From Candidatus Aminicenantota bacterium (lineage in GTDB: Bacteria; Acidobacteriota; Aminicenantia; Aminicenantales; Saccharicenantaceae): a stretch of 64,000 nucleotides of DNA. A program made the position numbers and the translations under genes. This document shows positions 56,811 to 64,000 of the stretch, piece after piece; positions within the stretch are counted from its first letter, which is position 1; the number at the start of each line of letters is the position of its first letter. Location: NCBI GenBank assembly GCA_014360015.1, contig JACIYJ010000004.1, forward strand, positions 155,001-219,000. The letters are read 5' to 3'. The notes under the pieces are model-generated. The model ran no database searches. It was not told the DNA's origin and was given only the letters and a program-made list of their open reading frames with translations.

Positions 56811-56999
56811 TCAGCCTTTTCGCCTATCCAGTTCAGCCGCTTCCAGAACCCCGGGATTATTATTGATTTTCGTTTTTAGGACAGGACAGGTCTCAATCAG
56901 GACATAGCCCTGGGCGCTGAGCATCCGGTCGAGATAACGATAAAAAGCCTCAGCAGACTTAAATATTTTTACTGCTTCGGTCTTTTTCCCTGGTTTCAT
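56811..56999 (-). CDS. Small protein of unknown function upstream of the HD-GYP gene
   Basis: 62 residues from ATG 56999, supported by GGAGG five bases upstream; the frame is open back to 57026. The sequence MKPGKKTEAVKIFKSAEAFYRYLDRMLSAQGYVLIETCPVLKTKI suggests a short helix-strand fold with one Cys and no membrane segment. It lies 4 bases before the HD-GYP gene on the same strand, so the two are probably co-translated and may work together. Family not recognised. Confidence 0.55.
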   Translation of the reverse strand: MKPGKKTEAVKIFKSAEAFYRYLDRMLSAQGYVLIETCPVLKTKINNNPGVLEAAELDRRKG

Positions 57000-57123
57000 C
57001 CCGGCCTCCGCTTCATCTTCAGCCAAAAGATTAGTCGCCCGATAAAAGAAAAAATTGAAAAACCTATCTAACCTGTGGTATTTTCAAAAAGAAATAGAGC
57101 AGGCTTTTTGACCGGATTGGTTA

Positions 57124-57624
57124 ATGACATTAAATAAAATCGAAGAAGACATCCAGGAACTGGTGGTCAGATACCGGCCCATCATTGCTTTCCGTGTCCG
57201 GAAGGCACTCGGCGCCCAGAACGTTGACTGCGAAGACCTGGTTTCGGAGATTCTCTCTCAGGTGCTGGAAAAAATCCAAAGCGGAGAGTTCAGGGGTGAA
57301 TCCTCCCTTGGAACTTTTGTTTACACCATAACCTCCCGGCGGATTGTCGATTACATCAGAGAGAAGTCCAAAGTGATGAAGTATGCCCCGGAACCCCATC
57401 CTCATCCAGACCCCCAAGAAACTCTCGAAGCCCAGGAGATGTCAGAGAGAGTAAAAAAGGCCCTTGGCTTCCTCAAACCCAAGTATCGCGATGTCCTGTA
57501 TCTCTATTACTATCAAGAATTAAGCCGGGAAGAAGTAGCTAACAGACTGGGCATTTCCCCCAGGAAAGTCAGCGAGCTGGTCAACTATGCTCTGAAACTC
57601 ATCAGAAAAGAGCTAAAAATTTGA
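57124..57624 (+). CDS. ECF-type sigma factor (second copy)
   Basis: 166 residues. Region 2 (about 10-85; NVDCEDLVSEILSQVLEKIQSGEFRGESSLGTFVYTITSRRIVDYIRE) includes the core-binding helix. Region 4 (about 108-165; LKPKYRDVLYLYYYQELSREEVANRLGISPRKVSELVNYALKLIRK) has a clear helix-turn-helix. It resembles the first sigma factor (12694-13239) in layout but not closely in sequence. A zinc-finger anti-sigma gene follows 65 bases later. Confidence 0.9.
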   Translation: MTLNKIEEDIQELVVRYRPIIAFRVRKALGAQNVDCEDLVSEILSQVLEKIQSGEFRGESSLGTFVYTITSRRIVDYIREKSKVMKYAPEPHPHPDPQETLEAQEMSERVKKALGFLKPKYRDVLYLYYYQELSREEVANRLGISPRKVSELVNYALKLIRKELKI

Positions 57625-57689
57625 AAATTTTTTCCATTTTTAGCAGGCTTACCCGACTAAAAGGGTGAATAAAAGGGAAGGTAGAAAAT

Positions 57690-58340
57690 ATGAGAAAATG
57701 CAAGTTTGAAGACTTTATCGATGGGTACCTGCTTAACAGGTTGAGCGAAAGGGATAAAGAAGCCTTCGAAGAACACTATTTTAATTGTTCTTCCTGCTTC
57801 GAGAAACTTCAGGAAAGAGATGTCATCATCCGGACCATCAAGAATCATCCTGAATTACTGATCACAGAAAAAACCGAAGCCCGCGTACCGTTGCTGGCCA
57901 CTCTCAAAAAAGAGGTGAGGGCTTTTTTCACTCCCCGTCAGTTAGTTTTAGCTGGTTTGACTGCTCTGTTGGTACTGGTAGTAATCTTTGTGATTGTTCC
58001 CCGAAATCAGGCTCCTGCTCCAAATTTCTTCCTGACTGATGAAGAAACTGTCCGTGGTTCATCGATAACCCTGATTTCTCCCGTGATTGACATGAACCAG
58101 ATTCCTTCTTCTTTTGAATGGAAGAAACTGGGTGAAAACATCGAATACCAGGTTTCGATTTTCAACCACCAGCTCCTGTGGAAAGCGACCACTAAGGAAA
58201 ACCGCATCACCCTGCCGGAAGAAGTCAAGGCCAAGATGGTTCCCGGAGAAAAGTATTCCTGGCAGGTTAAAGCTTTCAGTCCTGATGGTACTCTGATCGC
58301 AGTTTCCAGCCGCGTGCAGTTTAAGATTGCGGCACAATAA
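57690..58340 (+). CDS. Zinc-finger transmembrane anti-sigma factor with Fn3-like outer domain (second copy)
   Basis: 216 residues. N-terminal zinc motif with Cys4 and HxxxCxxC (EHYFNCSSC), one membrane helix (about 88-110), then an outer domain (about 125-216). This domain ends in the Fn3-like pattern FEWKKLGENIEYQVSIFNHQLLWKATT ... YSWQVKAFSPDG. Its order W, then YxVxIF, then LW, then LPEE, then WQV matches the outer part of the first anti-sigma factor (13223-13921), so the two proteins share a sensing domain type. It should sequester the sigma factor encoded just upstream. Confidence 0.85.
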   Translation: MRKCKFEDFIDGYLLNRLSERDKEAFEEHYFNCSSCFEKLQERDVIIRTIKNHPELLITEKTEARVPLLATLKKEVRAFFTPRQLVLAGLTALLVLVVIFVIVPRNQAPAPNFFLTDEETVRGSSITLISPVIDMNQIPSSFEWKKLGENIEYQVSIFNHQLLWKATTKENRITLPEEVKAKMVPGEKYSWQVKAFSPDGTLIAVSSRVQFKIAAQ

Positions 58341-58364
58341 GAGAAATAAGAGAAAGCAGATAAT

Positions 58365-59051
58365 TTAATCTTCGATCAAACCATTATCAATATCTTCTAT
58401 ATATAATCTTCCCTTGGTTTCTTCTTCAAAAGCCAGGCAGCACATCAGCCGTCCGCACAATCCAGAAATCTTGGTCGGGTTGATCACAATCTGCTGCTTC
58501 CGGGCTTTCTGGATGGTAATTGGTTCAAAATTTTTGATGAAACTGAAGCAGCAGAGCTGACGACCGCAGACACCCAGTCCGCCCACCAGCTTGGCTTCAT
58601 CCCGGACGCCGATCTGCCGCATCTCAATTCTCATCCGTAGCTCCTTAGCCAGATCTTTGACCAGTTGGCGGAAATCGATCCGGCCGTCGGCCGTGTAATA
58701 AAAAATCCCTTTCTTCTCGTTGAAAAAATAGCGCACCGCCACCAACTTCATCGGTAAATTCCGGGCTTTAATTCTTTCCAGGCAGAACTCAAAGGCTTTT
58801 TTCTCTTTTTCCCTGAGCCACTGAAATTTCTTTATATCTTCTTCAGTGGCTTTCCGGATTATCTTAACAGCATTCTTAGCCACCTTCGGGCAACGAACGA
58901 CTTCACTGTTGGTATCGACGACCACGGCCAGGTCACCGCCGTATTCTGACTCGACCAGGCAGTAATCACCGATTTCTAACGGTTCTTCGCCTTTGATGGC
59001 CCGGATTATCTTTCTGGTTGATTCGGACAGTAACAAAACTGCATCAGTCAT
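58365..59051 (-). CDS. ricT: RicT/PSP1 (YaaT) family protein
   Basis: 228 residues with the PSP1 C-terminal domain: IKARNLPMKLVAVRYFFNEKKGIFYYTADGRIDFRQLVKDLA, RMRIEMRQIGVRDEAKLVGGLGVCGRQLCC and INPTKISGLCGRLMCCL. The Cys set (CGRQLCC, CGRLMCC) is the type that binds Fe-S in B. subtilis RicT, part of the RicAFT complex affecting RNase Y. Overlaps holB by 8 bases, repeating the holB-yaaT order common in Firmicutes and other phyla. The role in this organism is unknown. Confidence 0.9.
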   Translation of the reverse strand: MTDAVLLLSESTRKIIRAIKGEEPLEIGDYCLVESEYGGDLAVVVDTNSEVVRCPKVAKNAVKIIRKATEEDIKKFQWLREKEKKAFEFCLERIKARNLPMKLVAVRYFFNEKKGIFYYTADGRIDFRQLVKDLAKELRMRIEMRQIGVRDEAKLVGGLGVCGRQLCCFSFIKNFEPITIQKARKQQIVINPTKISGLCGRLMCCLAFEEETKGRLYIEDIDNGLIED

Positions 59052-60039
59052 GGTTTATCTCTCTAAGGAAAATGGCCAGTTCATTACTCATTATAGACAA
59101 ATTCGGGTTTTTCTTTAAGCTGTGCAAGAAATCTTCTATCAGCCTCACTCCGCTGACCGCTTTCTCCCCCGGTATCCGGGGAGCCAGCTTTTCCAGTTCT
59201 GGTCTGAGGTCAGAATTGAGGATATGACCGGCCTCACCCTGAAGAATGGCCACCAGGTCACGGAAAAAGACTGAAAAAAAGGAAAGCGTTTCTTTAAACT
59301 CTTCTAAAAAATCTTTTTTGGTTCTACCAGCAGTCAGACTCAGGAACTCTTCAGCTTCAGCCGATTCAATTAATTTTTTAAACAGCAGCCAGGCTCTATC
59401 CCTGCCTGCTCTGAATTCCTCCCAGTTCAGGTTCAAAGCCAGCTCCAGATTACCATCAGTGGTAGTAGCCACCAGGCTGGCTCGGTCTTCGGAGAGACCT
59501 CTTTGGACCAGGGCTTTTTCGATATCTTCCTGACTGACCGGTTTAAACTTCAGAACCTGGCAGCGAGACCTGATAGTGGGCAGGATAACAGGCAGGTCTT
59601 CGGTAACCAGAATGAAATAGACGAAAGGCCGGGGTTCTTCCAGCGTTTTTAGAAAAGAATTGGCCACAGTTTCGTTCATTCGGTCGGCTTCATCGATGAT
59701 GAAAACCAGCTTGCCCTGATTCCAGGGCCTCATTTTTGACAGGTAGTTTATTTCGTCAATCTGCTCCTTGACGATCTGCTCCCTGTTTTTTTCCCTAAGG
59801 ACAATCCGAACATTGGGATGCTGACCGCGGTCAATCCGCAGGCAGGAATCGCAATGGTCGCAGGAATCATCAGTCAACTCCACGCAGTTTAGAGCTTTAG
59901 CCAGAGTGAGCGCGGTTTTCAATTTCCCCACCCCCGGAGGCCCGACAAAAAGCAGGGAATTGGGCAGCCGACCCTTGCTCAGAGAAAGCTTCAGAATCTT
60001 TTTAACCTGCTCATTTCCGACAATGTCTTTAAAACTCAT
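59044..60039 (-). CDS. holB: DNA polymerase III delta' subunit
   Basis: 331 residues of AAA+ type, clamp-loader stator. The P-loop reads GPPGVGKLKT, with Leu instead of Ser/Thr after the Lys, so it should not hydrolyse ATP, as expected for delta'. The zinc module has four Cys (CVELTDDSCDHCDSC). Also present are IIDEADRMNETVANSFLKTLEEP and RSRCQVLKF (arginine-finger region). It lies 7 bases after uvrA and overlaps ricT, so uvrA-holB-ricT form one transcript. Confidence 0.92.
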   Translation of the reverse strand: MSFKDIVGNEQVKKILKLSLSKGRLPNSLLFVGPPGVGKLKTALTLAKALNCVELTDDSCDHCDSCLRIDRGQHPNVRIVLREKNREQIVKEQIDEINYLSKMRPWNQGKLVFIIDEADRMNETVANSFLKTLEEPRPFVYFILVTEDLPVILPTIRSRCQVLKFKPVSQEDIEKALVQRGLSEDRASLVATTTDGNLELALNLNWEEFRAGRDRAWLLFKKLIESAEAEEFLSLTAGRTKKDFLEEFKETLSFFSVFFRDLVAILQGEAGHILNSDLRPELEKLAPRIPGEKAVSGVRLIEDFLHSLKKNPNLSIMSNELAIFLREINHD

Positions 60040-60046
60040 CTCCCTT

Positions 60047-62572
60047 TTATCCTCTTAAACCCGTATGTACTCCAGAATAGAGCACTTGCCGTAGGTATCG
60101 ACCGGTATAGGATTTTTCTACCTGAGCCACCTGTTCAGGAGTACCTTCGGCCACAACCAGGCCGCCAGCTTCGCCCCCTTCCGGACCCAAGTCAATAATG
60201 TAATCGCAAAACTTAATGACTTCAAGGTTGTGCTCGATAATAATCACCGTATTCCCCAGCTCCACCAGCCCTGACAGCACTTGGAGAAGCTTCTGGACGT
60301 CGTCAAAATGCAGACCGGTGGTCGGCTCATCGAGAAGATAAAGAGTTTTACCGGTATGGCGCCGACTGAGCTCCCGCGTTAATTTTATCCTCTGAGCTTC
60401 GCCACCAGAGAGCTGCGGGGCAGGCTGACCGAGCCTCAGATAACCCAAACCAACTCTCTGCAATAAATCCAGCTTCCTTTTAAGTGCCGGATGAGCTTTC
60501 AGCAATTCATAGGCTTCATCCACCGTCATATCGAGGTAATCAGCGATATTTTTCCCTTTGTAAGTCACGGCTAAGGTTTCTTTGTTGTACCTCCGGCCTC
60601 CGCAGCGGTCGCAGGTGACATAAACATCGGGCAGAAAATGCATTTCTATTTTTTTGACCCCGGCGCCCTCACATTCCTCACAGCGGCCGCCGTGAACATT
60701 AAAGCTAAAACGTCCAGGCAGATAACCTTTTCTCCTGGCTTCCGGAGTTAAGGAAAACAGCTCCCGGAGATGAGTAAAAATCTGGGTGTAGGTGGCTGGA
60801 TTGGACCTGGGAGTCCGGCCAATCGGTTTCTGGTCAACAGAAACAACCTTATCGATGTTCTCCAAACCTTCCAGGCCGTCATGCTGGCCGGGCTGAACTT
60901 TAGCCCGATAAAATTTCTTGAGCAGGGCTTTGTACAGAATATCGTAAACCAGAGTGCTTTTACCCGAACCTGAAACCCCGGTCACTGCGGTCATCACACC
61001 CAGAGGAAATCTGACGTTTATGTTTTTCAGGTTATGTTCTCTGGCTCCCTTAACTATCAGCCAGCCCTTTGGCTCACGTCTTTTTTCCGGCACAGGGACG
61101 AATTTTTCTCCGCGGAGATACTGAGCAGTAAGAGAATTACTGGCTTTCAACACTTCCTGGAGCGACCCATGAGCCACCACATATCCGCCCCTGTCTCCAG
61201 CCCCGGGGCCAAGGTCAACGATATAATCGGCCGAGCGGATGGTCTGCTCGTCATGTTCAACCACCACGATCGAATTTCCGGCATCTCGGAGCTGGCGCAA
61301 AAGTCTGATCAGGCGCCCGTTATCTCTCTGATGCAGCCCGATGGTCGGTTCATCCAGAACGTACAGGATCCCGCGAAGTTTGGATCCGACCTGAGCCGCC
61401 AGTCTTATCCTCTGAGCTTCTCCACCAGAGAGAGAAGCTCCGGTCCGGTTCAGATCAAGGTAGGATAGTCCAAGCTCTTTCATTATTTCCAAGCGCACTC
61501 TGATTTCTTTCAGGATTTTCTCCGCCACCAGTTTTTCCTGACCGCCAAATTCAAGTTTTTCAAGTTTTTCCAGTAGCTGATTAACATCGAGGGAAGACAG
61601 CTCATGGATGTTCAGGTCACCAATTCTTACCGATAGGCTTTCTTTTTTTAACCGCTGCCCATGACAGACCGGGCAAACATCATCGGTCAACTCAATCTCG
61701 CCCCACTCGTTATAGGTGGTCATAAAACCCAGTCCATGACAGTGGTCGCAGGCTCCGTACGGACTGTTAAAAGAAAAATTCCTGGGCTCGAGCGGCTGAA
61801 AACTCCGGCCACATGAAGGACAGACGAGCTTTCGAGAAAAATAGAATTCCCGCTCCCAATTATCGAGCACCAACACCCCACCCTCAGACAACTCTAAACT
61901 TTTTTCCACCGCTTCCCTGAACCTGGCTGCGGCTGAAGCGTTTAGAGTCAGCTCATCAATCAGAATTTCTATGTTGTGTTTCTTGTTTTTTTCTAAGACG
62001 ATTTTTTCTTCAAGCTCCCGCATCCGGCCATCAATCCGCGCCCTCAGGTAACCTCTTTTCCTGAACTTCTCCAGAAGCTGATGATATTCGCCCTTTCGGC
62101 CACGGATGACTGGAGCTAAGATTTTGACTTTCTGTCCGCCGAGATCTCTTTCGATCAACCTGATGATCTGGTCTTCAGAACTGGAGCTGACTTTAACCCC
62201 ACAATCCGGGCAATATATTGTTCCCACCCGGGCATAAAGTAACCGCAGAAAATCATAGATTTCAGTTATGGTACCGACTGTGGAGCGCGGGTTAAAAGAA
62301 ATGGTTTTCTGGTCAACCGAGATAGCGGGAGACAGGCCTTCGATGGATTCAACTTCAGGTTTTTCCAGCTGCTCGATAAACTGTCGGGCATAGGCTGAAA
62401 GACACTCCAGATAGCGCCTCTGACCTTCAGCAAACAGTGTGTCAAAAGCCAGGGAGGATTTTCCCGAACCACTCGGTCCGGTAATGATCACCAACCTGTT
62501 TCTGGGCAGCACGACATCTATCTTTTTAAGGTTGTGCTGAGCCGCTTTTCGAACTCTTATTTCCTGAAGCAT
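60047..62572 (-). CDS. uvrA: Excinuclease ABC subunit A, internally shortened
   Basis: 841 residues, about 100 shorter than typical UvrA (about 940). Both ATPase modules are complete: GPSGSGKSSLAFDTLFAEGQRRY and TGVSGSGKSTLVYDIL as Walker A, both LSGGEAQRI signatures and both DEPT Walker B segments. Zinc module 1 (CPSCGRSF ... CDHCHG) and module 2 (CEECEG ... CDRCGG) are present. The missing part lies between zinc module 1 and the CPVCHGQRL segment: only about 16 residues remain where E. coli has roughly 115. It recognises DNA damage with UvrB; Mfd, encoded in this window, recruits it. Confidence 0.95.
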   Translation of the reverse strand: MLQEIRVRKAAQHNLKKIDVVLPRNRLVIITGPSGSGKSSLAFDTLFAEGQRRYLECLSAYARQFIEQLEKPEVESIEGLSPAISVDQKTISFNPRSTVGTITEIYDFLRLLYARVGTIYCPDCGVKVSSSSEDQIIRLIERDLGGQKVKILAPVIRGRKGEYHQLLEKFRKRGYLRARIDGRMRELEEKIVLEKNKKHNIEILIDELTLNASAAARFREAVEKSLELSEGGVLVLDNWEREFYFSRKLVCPSCGRSFQPLEPRNFSFNSPYGACDHCHGLGFMTTYNEWGEIELTDDVCPVCHGQRLKKESLSVRIGDLNIHELSSLDVNQLLEKLEKLEFGGQEKLVAEKILKEIRVRLEIMKELGLSYLDLNRTGASLSGGEAQRIRLAAQVGSKLRGILYVLDEPTIGLHQRDNGRLIRLLRQLRDAGNSIVVVEHDEQTIRSADYIVDLGPGAGDRGGYVVAHGSLQEVLKASNSLTAQYLRGEKFVPVPEKRREPKGWLIVKGAREHNLKNINVRFPLGVMTAVTGVSGSGKSTLVYDILYKALLKKFYRAKVQPGQHDGLEGLENIDKVVSVDQKPIGRTPRSNPATYTQIFTHLRELFSLTPEARRKGYLPGRFSFNVHGGRCEECEGAGVKKIEMHFLPDVYVTCDRCGGRRYNKETLAVTYKGKNIADYLDMTVDEAYELLKAHPALKRKLDLLQRVGLGYLRLGQPAPQLSGGEAQRIKLTRELSRRHTGKTLYLLDEPTTGLHFDDVQKLLQVLSGLVELGNTVIIIEHNLEVIKFCDYIIDLGPEGGEAGGLVVAEGTPEQVAQVEKSYTGRYLRQVLYSGVHTGLRG

Positions 62573-62624
62573 GCATATATTTTAACACGTTCCGGAAAGT
62601 TTCGAATGATTGAACCAAATTCGT

Positions 62625-62652
62625 TTAACAATCTTTTTCTTTATTTTATAAT
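62625..62652 (+). promoter_or_regulatory. Sigma70-type promoter for the helicase gene
   Basis: TTAACA (62625-62630), 16-base spacer, perfect TATAAT (62647-62652), 20 bases before ATG 62672. Confidence 0.5.
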
Positions 62653-62671
62653 AACAGAGAATTATGCCACC

Positions 62672-64000
62672 ATGGACAAAGAAGAAAACCTGCTAAAAGC
62701 TATCAATTTACTGAGAGAAATTGCTGCCCCTTATGATTCCATCACCACCATTAAATACCTGCCGGCCCAAGGGGGCAGTTTTGCCGATTATCCGTCTGAG
62801 ATTCATCCCAAACTGGTTGAGGCTTTGAAGAAGAAGGGTTTCCAATCTCTGTATTCTCATCAACGCCTCGCCTGGGAAAAAATTCAGGAAGGCAAGAACG
62901 TGGTGGTGGTCACCCCAACGGCTTCCGGAAAAACCCTCTGCTACAACCTGCCGGTCCTTGACCGAATTCTGCGCGACCCCTCCAGCCGGGCCATTTACCT
63001 TTTCCCGACCAAGGCTCTCTCCCAGGACCAGCGGGCCGAGCTGGATGAAATCATCGAGCTTCTTCAGGAAGAAGTCAAGATTTTCACTTATGACGGCGAC
63101 ACTCCCCAAGATGCCCGAAAAGCCATCCGTAGCCAGGGACATATCATCATAACCAACCCGGATATGCTCCATTCAGGTATCCTGCCCCATCACACCAAAT
63201 GGATCAAGCTTTTTGAGAATCTCAAATACATCATCATTGATGAGCTGCATAATTATCGTGGTGTTTTCGGCAGCCATGTGGCCAATGTCATCCGACGCCT
63301 TAAAAGAATCGCCAGTTTTTACGGCTCAAAACCGCAATTCATCCTGTCAACCGCCACTATCGCCAATCCGGTGGACATGGCTCAGAAAATGATCGAAGAA
63401 CCGGTCGAGCTCATAGACCAGAACGGAGCTCCCCGCGCTGAGAAATATTTTATTTTCTACACACCGCCTGTGGTCAACCCTCATCTTGGAATCAGAAGGT
63501 CTTACATCAACGAGACCCGAAGGATTGCTTCTATCTTTTTGAGGCACAACCTGCAGACAATTGTCTTTGCCCAGAGCCGGCTGCTGACTGAAGTCCTGGT
63601 CACTTATCTTAAAGAAGACATAGAAAAAAGCCTTAAGGATGAAGGCCTTATCCGCGGTTATCGTGGCGGTTATCTTCCGACCAAACGCCGAGAAATAGAA
63701 AAAGGTTTGAGAGAAGGGAAAATTTTGGGAGTAGTTTCCACCAATGCCCTTGAACTTGGCATAGACATCGGAACCTTAGACGTGGCTGTTCTGGCCGGTT
63801 ATCCCGGGACTATCGCCAGCACCTGGCAGAGAGCCGGAAGAGCCGGCCGAAAGACCGGCAAATCAGCGGCCGTGCTGGTAGCCTCTTCTTCGCCCTTAGA
63901 CCAATTTATCGTTCACCATCCGGATTATTTTTTCTCCAGCCCTCCGGAAATGGCCCTAATTAACCCTGACAATCTTTCGATTCTGGTCAGCCACATCCAG
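62672..64000 (+). CDS. DEAD/DEAH-box helicase, MrfA/YprA-like (3' end outside window)
   Basis: The frame is open from ATG 62672 to the window end (443 codons seen). Motifs in order: YSHQRLAWEKIQEGKNVVVVTPTASGKT (Q motif and Walker A), FPTKALSQDQ, DELHNY (Walker B), STAT (motif III), VSTNALELGIDIG and WQRAGRAGRK (motif VI). The order and spacing match MrfA/YprA helicases, which have a C-terminal DUF1998 zinc domain and act in mitomycin-type damage repair. That C-terminal part would lie beyond the window. The gene is divergent from uvrA with 99 bases between, so two repair genes share one control region. The ribosome site is weak. Confidence 0.88.
   Translation, partial: MDKEENLLKAINLLREIAAPYDSITTIKYLPAQGGSFADYPSEIHPKLVEALKKKGFQSLYSHQRLAWEKIQEGKNVVVVTPTASGKTLCYNLPVLDRILRDPSSRAIYLFPTKALSQDQRAELDEIIELLQEEVKIFTYDGDTPQDARKAIRSQGHIIITNPDMLHSGILPHHTKWIKLFENLKYIIIDELHNYRGVFGSHVANVIRRLKRIASFYGSKPQFILSTATIANPVDMAQKMIEEPVELIDQNGAPRAEKYFIFYTPPVVNPHLGIRRSYINETRRIASIFLRHNLQTIVFAQSRLLTEVLVTYLKEDIEKSLKDEGLIRGYRGGYLPTKRREIEKGLREGKILGVVSTNALELGIDIGTLDVAVLAGYPGTIASTWQRAGRAGRKTGKSAAVLVASSSPLDQFIVHHPDYFFSSPPEMALINPDNLSILVSHIQ

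Overview
The window (64 kb, roughly 45% GC by eye, dense genes, long same-strand runs) reads as the chromosome of a diderm, non-phototrophic bacterium. A large TonB-dependent receptor, a periplasmic EnvC-like protein and several lipoproteins point to an outer membrane. The mix of genes suggests an Acidobacteriota-like lineage, possibly Candidatus Aminicenantes. That mix includes a TonB receptor with an N-terminal carboxypeptidase-like domain, secreted TPR-CHAT proteins, zinc-finger anti-sigma factors, an S9D-type peptidase, a DUF6786-like lipoprotein and a VKOR-DsbA fusion. The placement is inference; there is no rRNA in the window to test it.

Layout. 0-2.3 kb: the 3' end of a minor type IV pilin / pseudopilin operon. 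2.5-7.9 kb: secreted S9 peptidase, a membrane-anchored GyrI-like protein, a short QueG-like Fe-S protein, ndk and a small secreted protein. 8-16.8 kb: the most unusual block. It has two exported TPR-CHAT (caspase-like) proteins flanking a processive glycosyltransferase and an overlapping sigma factor / zinc-finger anti-sigma pair. 16.9-17.3 kb: a decayed redoxin gene. 17.3-19.2 kb: a hypothetical gene and glycerate 2-kinase. 19.3-22.9 kb: an envC-ctpA-yibQ cell-envelope operon whose EnvC and CtpA members look catalytically dead. 23-29.9 kb: a lipoprotein, pyruvoyl arginine decarboxylase, two parvulin-type periplasmic chaperones and mfd. 30-40.6 kb: TonB receptor, secreted hypothetical, GH27 alpha-galactosidase lipoprotein, secreted class-I amidotransferase, DUF6786-like lipoprotein and a saccharopine-dehydrogenase-like enzyme. 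This is a nutrient-acquisition neighbourhood.

40.6-51 kb (minus strand): VKOR-DsbA fusion, trmN6, then a complete set of F1/stator ATP synthase genes (two b-type, delta, alpha, gamma, beta, short epsilon) without subunits a and c. Upstream on the same strand are folC, accD and a receiver-only response regulator with Glu at the phosphorylation position. 51.2-55.8 kb (plus): DAACS transporter, rsmA, ftsK. 55.9-58.3 kb: HD-GYP protein and a second sigma/anti-sigma pair. 58.4-64 kb: ricT, holB and a uvrA lacking about 100 internal residues. A divergent MrfA/YprA-type helicase runs off the end.

How the parts connect. The strongest candidate for a new system is the 7.6-16.8 kb block. Exported caspase-like proteases sit around a sigma factor whose membrane anti-sigma factor exposes a fibronectin-like domain on the same side of the membrane as the proteases are predicted to be. 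A second sigma/anti-sigma pair at 57-58 kb has the same architecture. Protease-controlled sigma release is a testable hypothesis, not a demonstrated function.
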